This document shows, piece after piece, positions 16,759-25,167 of a stretch of DNA of 43,574 nucleotides. Where the stretch lies: NCBI RefSeq assembly GCF_025753815.1, contig NZ_JAOWRF010000152.1, forward strand, positions 1 to 43,574, written 5' to 3'. The stretch is from Plectonema radiosum NIES-515. GTDB taxonomy: Bacteria > Cyanobacteriota > Cyanobacteriia > Cyanobacteriales > Nostocaceae. Under the pieces are notes generated by a model, which was not told the origin of the DNA, did no database searches, and was given only the letters and a program-made list of their open reading frames with translations. A program made the translations under genes and the position numbers. Position 1 is the stretch's first letter, and every line of letters begins with the position of its first letter.

Positions 16759-17586
16759 GTGAATGAAAAACTTTTAGAATCGGATTACCAAGTTATTAGT
16801 GCCGAAGGATATGTTTCTAAGCATTCAAGACAAATTTATCCGAGCTACAAAATCAAATTGCGACTTGGGCAACTGCTAGTTAGACAAGGAAGTATAGCTC
16901 AAGAACTTCATCTGCTGTCTTCTCGAAACGAACAGTTTTTAGCTGAGTGGTTGCAATATTGTCCCGCACATTTGGTTCGGATAGATCCAGTTTTCGGTGA
17001 ATGCAAACTGAAAACATGGGCAAAGCTTTGCTATGCTGTTGACAAAAAGATATTTTTGTGGATACCACGACATCGGGAACTACCTGAATATCGTCATCCG
17101 ATTCTTTGGTTGCTGAAGCGATCGCTCGATTGGATTATTGCCTTTGTATTGTTGATTATACTCAGTCCTGTTTTAGGAGCGATCGCACTAAAAAGTCTCT
17201 ACTTAAAAAAACCCATCTTTGCCGAAGAATGGTGCGTCGGCAAACAAGGCAAACTTTTCCTTCTTTATAACTTTCAAGATTTGCAACAGCCTGATTATAG
17301 CAGTAAGCAATTGTCCCGAAAATTTGGGATGCGTAAGTATAATTTAAAAAAGTTGCCCCAGTTATTTAATGTACTCAAAGGTGATATGAGCTTAGTGGGA
17401 CGACAGCCAATAATGTTGCATGATGCTATTAAAATTGGCTCAGAAAGCAAGAATTTGTTGAATGCCTTGCCTGGTATCACAGGAGCGTGGCAATTGAAAG
17501 AGAAAATTGATAACTGCGATCAAAGCTACATAAAATATTGGTCTTTATCGCAAGATTTAAAGATTTTACTGCTGACGATATTTTAA
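16759..17586 (+). CDS. hepC: HepC-like bacterial sugar transferase with degenerate catalytic motif
   Basis: 275 aa. The C-terminal half (about 115-275) is a bacterial sugar transferase domain (polyprenyl-phosphate phosphoglycosyl transferase, PglC/WcaJ type): membrane-entering helix LLKRSLDWIIAFVLLIILSP, then VGKQGKLFLLYNFQD, LPQLFNVLKGDMSLVG, PGITGAWQL and YWSLSQDLKILLLTIF. The N-terminal ~110 residues are not the usual multi-pass WcaJ region. Oddity: where active enzymes have the Asp-Glu dyad (LDEL before PQL.NVLKGDMS), this protein has LKKL, and the usual VGPRP is VGRQP. Start GTG 16759. The match to HepC of the heterocyst locus is inferred from architecture and from the neighbouring HepA-like and Wzc-like genes. 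The enzyme may be inactive or act by a different mechanism. Confidence 0.72.
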   Translation: MNEKLLESDYQVISAEGYVSKHSRQIYPSYKIKLRLGQLLVRQGSIAQELHLLSSRNEQFLAEWLQYCPAHLVRIDPVFGECKLKTWAKLCYAVDKKIFLWIPRHRELPEYRHPILWLLKRSLDWIIAFVLLIILSPVLGAIALKSLYLKKPIFAEEWCVGKQGKLFLLYNFQDLQQPDYSSKQLSRKFGMRKYNLKKLPQLFNVLKGDMSLVGRQPIMLHDAIKIGSESKNLLNALPGITGAWQLKEKIDNCDQSYIKYWSLSQDLKILLLTIF

Positions 17587-17650
17587 AGCGGGAATTTTTC
17601 GGGTGCATTTTCTTTTATTGATAGTATCGAAGTATTATGGGAGATAAATT

Positions 17651-18580
17651 ATGTCAGTGTCTTTTCTACCACATCAAACCAAAGATATTAATAATTATTA
17701 CGAAGAGTATGGATATGTTGTTGTCAAAAACGTAATATCAAATGAGCAAATTGACTTCTTCGCTAAAGGCTACCACACTTTAAAAAACTCTAAAAATTAT
17801 TATTTTCTCTCTCAAGATACGAACCGAATAGAAAAGTTGGTAGTTAACGAACAAAATTTTATAGAACACTCTATTCTCGATCCAATCGACTTAAGTTTTC
17901 CAAAATATTTTCAACAATCCGCATTAAATATAGTAGCTTCTAATTCTGTTTCTCAGTTGTTAAATATCTTGACATGTCGCAAAAAACATACTATATGGCA
18001 GACCATGTTTTTTGATAAATCTACTGGTACTGTTCCTCACCACGATCATTACTATCTTGACACCGATCCACCGGGTAATTTAATAGCCTGCTGGTTTGCA
18101 CTTGAGACAATTCACGCAGATGCAGGACCTTTTTTTGTGATTCCCAAAAGTCATAAAGTACTTTTAATTCCCAGAAATTCGGATGTTTCCGAGTTCAGCG
18201 ATCACGAAGATTTTGTCAACAACATACAAGAATTAATTCAAGAGCAAAATTACTCTTTACAACCAATGTTATTAGAAAAAGGCTCTGTTTTATTCTGGCA
18301 TCCTTTTTTAATTCATGGGGCTTTCAAAAATATTAACCCAGAATATTCAAGAAAGTCTTTTACTGCACATTATTTGCCAGAAGGTTATGGGAGATTAGGA
18401 AAAAATTTGCCTGCAACTGTAAGTTCATTCAATCCAGAAATTCTAGTTTGGGAAAAAAGTTTGCTGGATCGTGCGAAAGCTAGAGTTAGACATATACGTT
18501 ACTGGGCAAAATTCAAGTTAAGACTCAGCGACAAGCGTCCGAAAATGGAAATGCGTTCATCTCAATATTCAGATTTGTAA
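17651..18580 (+). CDS. Phytanoyl-CoA dioxygenase (PhyH) family protein
   Basis: 309 aa, Fe(II)/2-oxoglutarate-dependent oxygenase fold. N-terminus NNYYEEYGYVVVKNVISNEQI is the classic PhyH opening. Metal ligands are visible as HHDHYY (about 137-142, H-x-D type) and the distal histidine in WHPFLIHGAF (about 217-226), with the 2-oxoglutarate arginine likely in SRKSFTAHY. GPFFVIPKSHK is a typical core strand. In polysaccharide clusters such enzymes could hydroxylate a sugar, lipid or other building block; the substrate is unknown. Start ATG, 64 bp after hepC-like; the following methyltransferase starts 23 bp after its stop, so these look like one operon. Confidence 0.85.
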   Translation: MSVSFLPHQTKDINNYYEEYGYVVVKNVISNEQIDFFAKGYHTLKNSKNYYFLSQDTNRIEKLVVNEQNFIEHSILDPIDLSFPKYFQQSALNIVASNSVSQLLNILTCRKKHTIWQTMFFDKSTGTVPHHDHYYLDTDPPGNLIACWFALETIHADAGPFFVIPKSHKVLLIPRNSDVSEFSDHEDFVNNIQELIQEQNYSLQPMLLEKGSVLFWHPFLIHGAFKNINPEYSRKSFTAHYLPEGYGRLGKNLPATVSSFNPEILVWEKSLLDRAKARVRHIRYWAKFKLRLSDKRPKMEMRSSQYSDL

Positions 18581-18603
18581 GTATTTTATTCAGAACATCA
18601 ACA

Positions 18604-19398
18604 ATGAAACTAATCGATGTCGCAAAAAAAGCTCTGAAAAATTTCGGATATCATAAATTAGGTAAATGCAATATATGCGGCAACATCACAATTTTTGTTT
18701 GTATTGATTCAAATAATGCTCGCAACAATATGTACTGTCTTTTTTGTCGGAGTTCATCACGCAAAAGACACGTAATTAAAGTACTTCTTAAAGAAGTTAT
18801 TAAAACTGACTCAACCCTTGCCAATATTTTTAAGACACAGGAAATAAATATTTATAATGCTGATGTAAATGACGCTATTTCTCAAGTATTACAAAACTAT
18901 CCCTTATACACTTGTTCTAGCTTTTCTCCAGACATTAAACCCGGAACTGAAATTAGGAAAGGTGTATTTTGTCAAGATTTAGAAAATTTAACCTTTGCAA
19001 ATGAGTCATTTGATGCTGTCATGACTGAAGATGTATTTGAACATGTCAGACATCATGAAAAGGGATTTCGTGAAGTTCATCGGATTTTAAAATTGGGTGG
19101 TTATCATATTTTTACGATTCCTTGCAACTTCGATCAAACTACTATTGTTCGTGTAGATACTTCGGGTGAAAAAGATGTTCATATTTTACCACCTGAGTAT
19201 CATGGGGATAAAATTCGCGGTCAGATTTTGGCATATAGAACATTTGGAATTGATATTTTTGATTTTTTGAAATCGATTGGATTTCAAACCAGAGTAGATT
19301 TCTCTAGCTATCTTGATAAAGATATGGGAATATTTGATAGCTACGTTTTCTGTTCTCAAAAAGTATTGAACAATATAAATGAAGGTATTTGGCAATGA
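18604..19398 (+). CDS. Zinc-ribbon class I SAM-dependent methyltransferase
   Basis: 264 aa. The N-terminal CNICGN...CLFCRSSSRKR (about 22-58) is a four-cysteine zinc-ribbon-like module. The middle has FANESFDAVMTEDVFEHV (about 136-153) and LKLGGYHIFTIP (about 168-179), the acidic and post-motif strands of a class I methyltransferase. The usual glycine-rich GxGxG motif I is hard to see: the expected place reads INIYNADVND. This may point to a divergent SAM site. It is likely to methylate a sugar or other cell-surface precursor, judging from its neighbours. Its stop codon overlaps the next start (ATGA), a sign of translational coupling. Confidence 0.75.
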   Translation: MKLIDVAKKALKNFGYHKLGKCNICGNITIFVCIDSNNARNNMYCLFCRSSSRKRHVIKVLLKEVIKTDSTLANIFKTQEINIYNADVNDAISQVLQNYPLYTCSSFSPDIKPGTEIRKGVFCQDLENLTFANESFDAVMTEDVFEHVRHHEKGFREVHRILKLGGYHIFTIPCNFDQTTIVRVDTSGEKDVHILPPEYHGDKIRGQILAYRTFGIDIFDFLKSIGFQTRVDFSSYLDKDMGIFDSYVFCSQKVLNNINEGIWQ

Positions 19399-20648
19399 AT
19401 CCTTTAATTATTAGTACTTTTGATGTGAATGGGGGAGCTGCTCGTGCCGCATTTCGTCTACACAAAGGTCTAAGGGGGATGAATGTTGATTCCCGAATGT
19501 TAGTTCAGTACAAATCTAACGACGATCAAACAGTAATTGGTTCACAAAATAAATTAGAAAAGTGGATTAATCAAATGCGACCCACTTTAGATAACTTACC
19601 ACTTGCTTTTTATCCTAAAGATAATTATGCTACTTTTTCGCCACAATGGTTTCCTGACTTAATTGATGATAAAATAAAGCAAATATCTCCAGATATCATT
19701 AATATTCATTGGATTTGTGGCTACCTTCAAATTGAGAGCATTACCAAATTTACTCAGCCGTTAATTTGGACTCTTCATGATATGTGGGCTTTTACAGGAG
19801 GATGCCAATATAGTTTAGATTGCGATCGCTATCTCAATTCTTGTGGTGCATGTATTCAACTTCACTCTCAAAAAGAGCAGGATCTATCCCGATGGGTGTG
19901 GGAACGCAAAGCTAAAGCATGGAAGCATCTCAACTTGACAATTGTCACACCGAGTCAATGGTTAGCTGACTGTGTTCGCAAAAGTTTTTTATTACAAAAC
20001 TATCCCGTAGAAGTCATCCCCAACGGTATTGATATTCAAAGGTATAAACCAATTAACCGTTCCATAGCAAGAGAATGGCTGAATCTTCCTCAAGATAAGC
20101 AATTAATTCTTTTTGGTGCTGCGTCAACTAGTCAACCAAGAAAGGGGTTTCACTTACTAAAGTTAGCTTTACAAAGCTTAAGTCAAACTGGGCTACAAGA
20201 CAATCTAGAATTAGTTGTATTTGGGGCTTCCCAACCAACGGAGCAAAGCAACTTTGGCTTTAAGTGTCACTATTTGGGAAACTTCAACGATGATGTCTCC
20301 CTGGCTCTGGTATACGCAGCTGCGGATGTTTTTGTTGCACCGTCAACTCAAGATAATTTGCCGAATACTGTGATGGAAGCGCTAGCTTGCGGTACTCCCT
20401 GCGTCGGCTTTGATATTGGCGGGATGCCTGATATGATTGAACATCAGCGCAACGGTTATTTGGCTAAACCAATTGATGTGGAAAGTTTAGCTGCTGGTAT
20501 CGACTGGGTGCTGTCAGATAGCGATCGCTCTTTATGTTTGCAACAACGTGCTCGTGAAAAAGTCGAACAAGAATTCTCTTTAGAACTGCAAGCTCAACGT
20601 TACTCCAAACTATTTGCAAAAGTTCTCAGCACACTCTCAATTAAATAG
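19395..20648 (+). CDS. Glycosyltransferase family 4
   Basis: 417 aa retaining GT-B glycosyltransferase. The N-terminal domain has STFDVNGGAARAAFRLHKGL (about 7-26), a signature of this GT4 subgroup. The C-terminal donor-binding domain shows VIPNGIDIQRYKP, LFGAASTSQPRKGFHLL and the E-x7-E region VAPSTQDNLPNTVMEALACG (about 312-331). The ATG at 19395 overlaps the methyltransferase stop in an ATGA; the TTG two codons earlier is less likely. Probably adds a sugar to the lipid-linked unit of the envelope polysaccharide. Confidence 0.88.
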   Translation: MNPLIISTFDVNGGAARAAFRLHKGLRGMNVDSRMLVQYKSNDDQTVIGSQNKLEKWINQMRPTLDNLPLAFYPKDNYATFSPQWFPDLIDDKIKQISPDIINIHWICGYLQIESITKFTQPLIWTLHDMWAFTGGCQYSLDCDRYLNSCGACIQLHSQKEQDLSRWVWERKAKAWKHLNLTIVTPSQWLADCVRKSFLLQNYPVEVIPNGIDIQRYKPINRSIAREWLNLPQDKQLILFGAASTSQPRKGFHLLKLALQSLSQTGLQDNLELVVFGASQPTEQSNFGFKCHYLGNFNDDVSLALVYAAADVFVAPSTQDNLPNTVMEALACGTPCVGFDIGGMPDMIEHQRNGYLAKPIDVESLAAGIDWVLSDSDRSLCLQQRAREKVEQEFSLELQAQRYSKLFAKVLSTLSIK

Positions 20649-20661
20649 TAGAGGCAACAAA

Positions 20662-21780
20662 GTGAATCTTAACGCAAACATCATAAAAGGAGAAAAAAAT
20701 TACTTTTTTTATGGACTCATCCTCTACAGCATAGTTGCAATATATATCATTCCTTACGAACTACAACTGCCACATGTAAAAGTCGCTCTACCTTTGTTAA
20801 CGATAATTTTACTTTGGCAACTCTATTATTACAGAAGCAAGCTGCGAAATATCGATATTCTCGCTGTTTGCTTGATAATTATAGAAACTTTTCTCAATTT
20901 TTCCAGCTATCACTTATTTAGATATAGTTTGCCAATTTGTCTGATGGCAATAGGCTTTAGTGGTTCTCCACCTATTAAAATTAAAAGAAGCTATCTAGTA
21001 GGCTTGTGTTGGTTTACAAATGCAGCAATGATTTATCAAATGGCTGTATATAGATTAGTCCAGTTTGATGGAAGTAAAAGAATAACTTTAAGTGTTGGAG
21101 ATCCAAATATCTCCGGATTATTCATGCTGCTCTTCTTTTTCCTTTGCGTTAAAATCAAGTTTAAGCCGGGTATCATTATCGCTTTAGTTTCTACGTTACT
21201 TTTTGCTAGCAGAAATTATTTCTTCACTCTGATATTTTTCTTTTTAATTAGAATTTTTGAAAAAGGATTTACAAAAATAGCCAGTCGGATGAATTTTGTT
21301 ATATTATTTATTATATCTAATTTTATTGGTATTTTCGTCGGAGAATACTTTTTAAACAATGTCGAAGTTGGCATTGGCTATAATACAGATTCAAGTCGGT
21401 TATTTTCTTTTAATGATAAATCTAATTTACTCAGATTTGAAGCCAATAGATTGTTAATTCAATCTTATTCTAATAATTTGGATTTAGCTTTAAAAGGCTA
21501 TGGGGCTGATTATGAATCTGTCTTTAGACCGATTGGTGCTATTATCCATAATTCCTTTCTGGAGGTGATTGCATATACTGGTCTTCCCCTTGGTATTCTT
21601 TATTTCTTTGTTATTTTAAGAGTAGTTAGCGGATACTACAAACCAGAAAATTTTAAATTTATTTTCCCATATTTATTTTTCTGTCTTTTCCTGCACACCG
21701 GACTACAAGGACTTAGCCCTTTTCTTTTCGTCAGCATTCTAGCGATGTCAGTTGAAGATGATACTAGAAGTATATTTTAG
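20662..21780 (+). CDS. O-antigen/polysaccharide polymerase-like membrane protein (Wzy-like)
   Basis: About 372 aa, very hydrophobic, with around ten membrane segments: YFFYGLILYSIVAIYIIPY, VALPLLTIILLWQLYYY, GIIIALVSTLLFASRNYFF and others. A large hydrophilic loop around residues 230-300 holds GYGADYESVF and HNSFLEVIAYTGLPLGILYF, the Wzy/O-antigen-ligase pattern. The start is GTG at 20662 with AGAGGC 8 bases upstream; a TTG 16 codons earlier lies inside the GT4 gene and has no such signal. It would join repeat units on the outer face of the inner membrane, upstream of the Wzc-like protein. Wzy proteins are poorly conserved, so the call rests on topology, the loop pattern and context. Confidence 0.75.
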   Translation: MNLNANIIKGEKNYFFYGLILYSIVAIYIIPYELQLPHVKVALPLLTIILLWQLYYYRSKLRNIDILAVCLIIIETFLNFSSYHLFRYSLPICLMAIGFSGSPPIKIKRSYLVGLCWFTNAAMIYQMAVYRLVQFDGSKRITLSVGDPNISGLFMLLFFFLCVKIKFKPGIIIALVSTLLFASRNYFFTLIFFFLIRIFEKGFTKIASRMNFVILFIISNFIGIFVGEYFLNNVEVGIGYNTDSSRLFSFNDKSNLLRFEANRLLIQSYSNNLDLALKGYGADYESVFRPIGAIIHNSFLEVIAYTGLPLGILYFFVILRVVSGYYKPENFKFIFPYLFFCLFLHTGLQGLSPFLFVSILAMSVEDDTRSIF

Positions 21781-21942
21781 ATTGCCCTCAGACTGGAAGT
21801 CTGGGGCTACACAAGCCAAGTCCACCTGCGCGGACTATGGAAAATTAAGGGTTTCAGCCCACAGAGGTGGGCTTTGTTTGTATAGCCTCACCCTTCCAGG
21901 GTGTAGGTGCAAAATATTAGTTAATATACTTTTATATATACT
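21781..21942. repeat. Palindrome-rich repeat between wzy-like and GT2 genes
   Basis: Three successive hairpins: CAGACT-GGA-AGTCTG, AGTCC...GGACT and GCCCAC-AGA-GGTGGGC. It shares the block GCCCTCAG...CTGGGGCTACACA with the MITE-like element at 5855-5988. It may be a REP-like or transposon-derived sequence; no gene. Confidence 0.6.
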
Positions 21943-22803
21943 ATGTCAATACCTCTAAAAATATCTATCATTTCACCAAGTTTTAACTCAGAAAAAACTA
22001 TTGAAAAAACAATATTAAGTGTTGTTTCTCAGCAAAAAAACTGTCATCTGGAATATATTATTATTGATGGTGGTTCTACAGATAGAACCTGTGAAATTAT
22101 CAACAAATATATCAACTCTATAAATCTATTTATTTCTGAGGCAGATGCAGGTGCTTACGATGCTATAAATAAAGGAATTAGCCTTGCAACCGGAGACATA
22201 ATAGGTATTATAAATTCTGACGATTGGTATCAAAATGACGCAATTAAGATAGTAGAGCAAATATTTAGCAACTACTTAGATATTGATGTACTTTACTCTC
22301 CTATAGACAACTACTTTGAAGGAGAATATGTTGCCACTTTTTCACCTGGGGACTTAGATAAATTACCAATCAGATTTACATTAAACCATCCATCATGCTT
22401 TATCAAAAAATCGGCATATGATTTGGTTGGTTTATATGACTTACAATATAAAATTGCTGCGGATTATGATTTGATTCTGCGTTTATTTATTTCGGGTTTT
22501 AAGTTTCATTATATTGATACTCCCCTTGCAGCTTACTCTCTGAATGGGATGAGTTCTGCTGCTAATTTCTTGGAGAGAGCAAAGTTAATTAAAGAGTGCT
22601 GGAGAATAAGTAAGCAAACTACAAGATATCAGGGAGAAAATTTAGATTATCAACGTAATCAAGCTTATCTAAGATGGGTTTTAAATGAAGTATTTGCTAT
22701 TCCTGCGAGGTATTTTCTTAAACCACCAACGGCAAGAAAAGTAAAAACTTTTATTAACAAATATATCAAAAAGCCAGTTTCGGATGACTACGGTAAGTGG
22801 TAA
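21943..22803 (+). CDS. Glycosyltransferase family 2
   Basis: 286 aa GT-A enzyme of the WcaA type. The N-terminus ISIISPSFNSEKTIEKTILSV is followed by IIIDGGSTDRTCEII (about 38-52), ADAGAYDAINKGI, and the metal-binding INSDDWYQNDA (about 89-99), then KKSAYDLVGLYDLQYKIAADYDLILRLF. All expected GT2 elements are present. Its ATG lies immediately after the palindrome-rich repeat, so part of its leader may be repeat-derived. Likely another step in repeat-unit assembly. Confidence 0.88.
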   Translation: MSIPLKISIISPSFNSEKTIEKTILSVVSQQKNCHLEYIIIDGGSTDRTCEIINKYINSINLFISEADAGAYDAINKGISLATGDIIGIINSDDWYQNDAIKIVEQIFSNYLDIDVLYSPIDNYFEGEYVATFSPGDLDKLPIRFTLNHPSCFIKKSAYDLVGLYDLQYKIAADYDLILRLFISGFKFHYIDTPLAAYSLNGMSSAANFLERAKLIKECWRISKQTTRYQGENLDYQRNQAYLRWVLNEVFAIPARYFLKPPTARKVKTFINKYIKKPVSDDYGKW

Positions 22804-22832
22804 TGATATCATATTAAATTGCCTATATTGTT

Positions 22833-22861
22833 GTAGAGACGTAGCAATGCTACGTCTCTAC
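22833..22861. repeat. 29-bp palindrome family, variant
   Basis: GTAGAGACGTAGC-AAT-GCTACGTCTCTAC, a perfect 13-bp stem with a different centre from the other copies (GTAGC/GCTAC in place of GTTCC/GGAAC). The base changes are paired on both arms, as expected if the hairpin itself is maintained or copied as such. Confidence 0.8.
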
Positions 22862-22914
22862 AAAGTTTGAGAATTTTTTATTATGGTTGATTTGCGCTCC
22901 CATCATATGATTCT

Positions 22915-23991
22915 ATGTCAAAGATTTTATTTATTTCGGCTCATGCACCCACAAATGAGTACCCGCAAGCTGGGCAAAAAATAGCGTTTAAAAATCTCGA
23001 AGAGTATGCGAGTTATGGTATAGTTGATGTAGTAGTTATAGCTAATCAAGCCGAAATAATTGCGGGAAAAGATTTAAGAGAAAAATATAGCGATCGCCTT
23101 TACACTCATCCCCTTTTCAAACTAAACAAAATTAGCGCTTGCTTAACTTATTTTCAGATACCTTTTAAGTTCTCTTCACGTCGGCAAACAGCAGTTATCA
23201 AAAAGCTGCAAGAATTACTCAAACAAAATACATACGATATAATTCACTTTGAATATTCTCATGCTGCGGTGTATCTAGACTTGATCGAGCCGCAAATTAA
23301 TTCAAAGCAAACTAAAACTATAATCAGTATACATGATGTTGTCTCTCAATCCTTTTTAAGAAAGGCAGAGAATAACTTGATTTTAGGTATTGAAGTAGCA
23401 AGAATTTTTCATTATGAAAAAACTCTTTACTCCACAGCAAATGAGTTATGGGTTCTATCTCAAAAAGACCGCGATATTTTGACTTCTTTGTTTAGTATTC
23501 CTCAAGAAAGAATTATTGTCAAACCTCCCCAACTTAGTAACTTTATTTATCAAGTCAAGCGTCATCCAGAAAAAATCGAGAAAAAAAGCTTATTATTTTG
23601 GGCAGCGATGAGTAGACCAGAAAATGAACAAGCTATTCTCACATTTGTGGAGAATTGCTTTTCTAAATTGCGGCAAAAAGACCCAGAATTTAAACTTTAT
23701 ATTGTCGGTTCTAGTCCAACTAAGAAAGTTTTGGCACTGAAGAGTGATAATATTATAGTAACTGGATTTGCCCTTGACCCTACCGCATTTTTTGAGAAAG
23801 CTGAGATAGGTATTGTTCCTTTACTAAAAGGGGCTGGAATTAAACTAAAAACTCTGGAAATGTTAGAAGCGGGTTTACCTGTTATTAGCACTAGTGTAGG
23901 CGCAGAAGGTGTATACTTGACAGGAAAAAAATTGGTGGTCAATGATAACTTTGATGAATGGGTTAATTTGATATCATGTCCCCTTAATTAA
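22915..23991 (+). CDS. Glycosyltransferase family 4, C-terminus shortened by a repeat
   Basis: 358 aa GT-B protein. It opens SKILFISAHAPTNEYPQAGQKIAF, and the donor domain ends with LKTLEMLEAGLPVISTSVGAEGV (about 310-332), equivalent to the E-x7-E/nucleotide-sugar region. Most relatives extend further by some tens of residues. Here the last codons (VNLISCPLN) lie in a 70-bp dispersed repeat that recurs at 43044-43115, so the natural C-terminus was probably cut by repeat insertion. Last gene of the polysaccharide cluster; activity may still be retained because the catalytic motifs precede the cut. Confidence 0.82.
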   Translation: MSKILFISAHAPTNEYPQAGQKIAFKNLEEYASYGIVDVVVIANQAEIIAGKDLREKYSDRLYTHPLFKLNKISACLTYFQIPFKFSSRRQTAVIKKLQELLKQNTYDIIHFEYSHAAVYLDLIEPQINSKQTKTIISIHDVVSQSFLRKAENNLILGIEVARIFHYEKTLYSTANELWVLSQKDRDILTSLFSIPQERIIVKPPQLSNFIYQVKRHPEKIEKKSLLFWAAMSRPENEQAILTFVENCFSKLRQKDPEFKLYIVGSSPTKKVLALKSDNIIVTGFALDPTAFFEKAEIGIVPLLKGAGIKLKTLEMLEAGLPVISTSVGAEGVYLTGKKLVVNDNFDEWVNLISCPLN

Positions 23992-24045
23992 CATTAATAA
24001 AAACATTTTAACCGTCGTAAAGACGTTCCGCCGGAACGTCTCTAC
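23974..24045. repeat. 72-bp dispersed repeat, copy 1
   Basis: Begins ATCATGTCC, continues TTAATTAACATTAATAAAAA and ends with the 29-bp palindrome GTAAAGACGTTCC...GGAACGTCTCTAC (24017-24045). A second copy with the same order is at 43044-43115. Here it overlaps the stop codon of the GT4 gene. Confidence 0.8.
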
Positions 24046-24085
24046 AACATGTGTGATTATGCCTGATTGATATGATTTGATAAAT

Positions 24086-25045
24086 TCAAACTCCTGCCTT
24101 AATTAACTCTACTTCCCGGCGTCTGGGTACTTGATAGGTGAAAAAATCATAAGCCATGTCTGTCTTCGGAAAAATAGCACGGGCTTCTAGAAGCAGATCC
24201 TTTAACTCTACGGAATTTCCCGGAGCGTAGCGGGGACTAAAATGAGTCATAATCAGTCGATGTGCCCCTGCACCTAAAGCTGTTTGCGCTGCCATTGTAG
24301 TTGTCGAGTGCAACCGTTGAAAAGCCATGTCTGCGTCTTGATGGGCAAAAGTAGCTTCATGAATTAACACATCTGCATCGTGTGCTAATTCCACCGCACC
24401 ATCACAAAAAACTGTGTCAGTACAATAAGCAATTTTGCGTCCAATTTCTGTCGGTCCACACAATTGATTGCCGTCAATAACTCGTCCATCGCTCAGGGTA
24501 ACAGTTTCACCCCGCTTGAGTTGACCGTAAATTCGACCGGCAGGAATTTGCAATTCTTTCGCTTTTTCGATATCAAAGCGTCCGGAACGGTCTTTTTCGA
24601 CGACGCGGTAGCCGAAAGCGGGAATGCGGTGTTGCAAAAGACCGCAGCTAACGGTAAATTCATCGTCTTCGTAAATTATCCCCGGACGGACAACGTGAAC
24701 TTTTAAGGGGTAAGAAAAGTGAGTGTGAGAGTAGCGGGAGGCAGCTTGCAAATATTCATTCAATCCCGGTGGACCATAAATATCAATTCGGTCTACATTG
24801 CCGGCTAAACCGCAAGTAGCCAGAAGACCCATTAAACCAAAAATGTGATCCCCGTGCATGTGAGTGATAAAAATTCGGGAGAGTTGGCTGATTTTTAACT
24901 CACTCCGTATAATTTGATGCTGAGTACCTTCACCACAATCAAATAACCACATTTCCGCCCTTTGTGGTAATCTCAGAGCAACGCTAGAAACATTGCGCGA
25001 TCGCGTGGGTACACCAGAACTCGTCCCTAAAAATGTTATCTGCAC
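24086..25045 (-). CDS. rnz: Ribonuclease Z
   Basis: 319 aa metallo-beta-lactamase-fold endonuclease that cuts tRNA precursors 3' of the discriminator base. Starts MQITFLGTSSGVPTRSRNVSS, with the zinc-binding THMHGDH (61-67) and the further metal ligands in the segments YCTDT (about 211), VLIHEATF (about 233) and LIMTHFSPRY (about 268). Length and motifs match bacterial RNase Z/ElaC. It lies convergent to the last GT4 gene, with a 29-bp palindrome in the gap, and 120 bp downstream of the acetoacetate-decarboxylase-like gene on the same strand. Confidence 0.94.
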   Translation of the reverse strand: MQITFLGTSSGVPTRSRNVSSVALRLPQRAEMWLFDCGEGTQHQIIRSELKISQLSRIFITHMHGDHIFGLMGLLATCGLAGNVDRIDIYGPPGLNEYLQAASRYSHTHFSYPLKVHVVRPGIIYEDDEFTVSCGLLQHRIPAFGYRVVEKDRSGRFDIEKAKELQIPAGRIYGQLKRGETVTLSDGRVIDGNQLCGPTEIGRKIAYCTDTVFCDGAVELAHDADVLIHEATFAHQDADMAFQRLHSTTTMAAQTALGAGAHRLIMTHFSPRYAPGNSVELKDLLLEARAIFPKTDMAYDFFTYQVPRRREVELIKAGV

Positions 25046-25167
25046 TACGTTATGCCTGCCTTCCTATTACTGAATTTGGTTGGCGCTACATATCCTATAG
25101 TGGCACGTTTCACTCAAATATGTTAATTGTGACTGGGGATTGGGGACTAGGGACTGGGAAAAATAAG

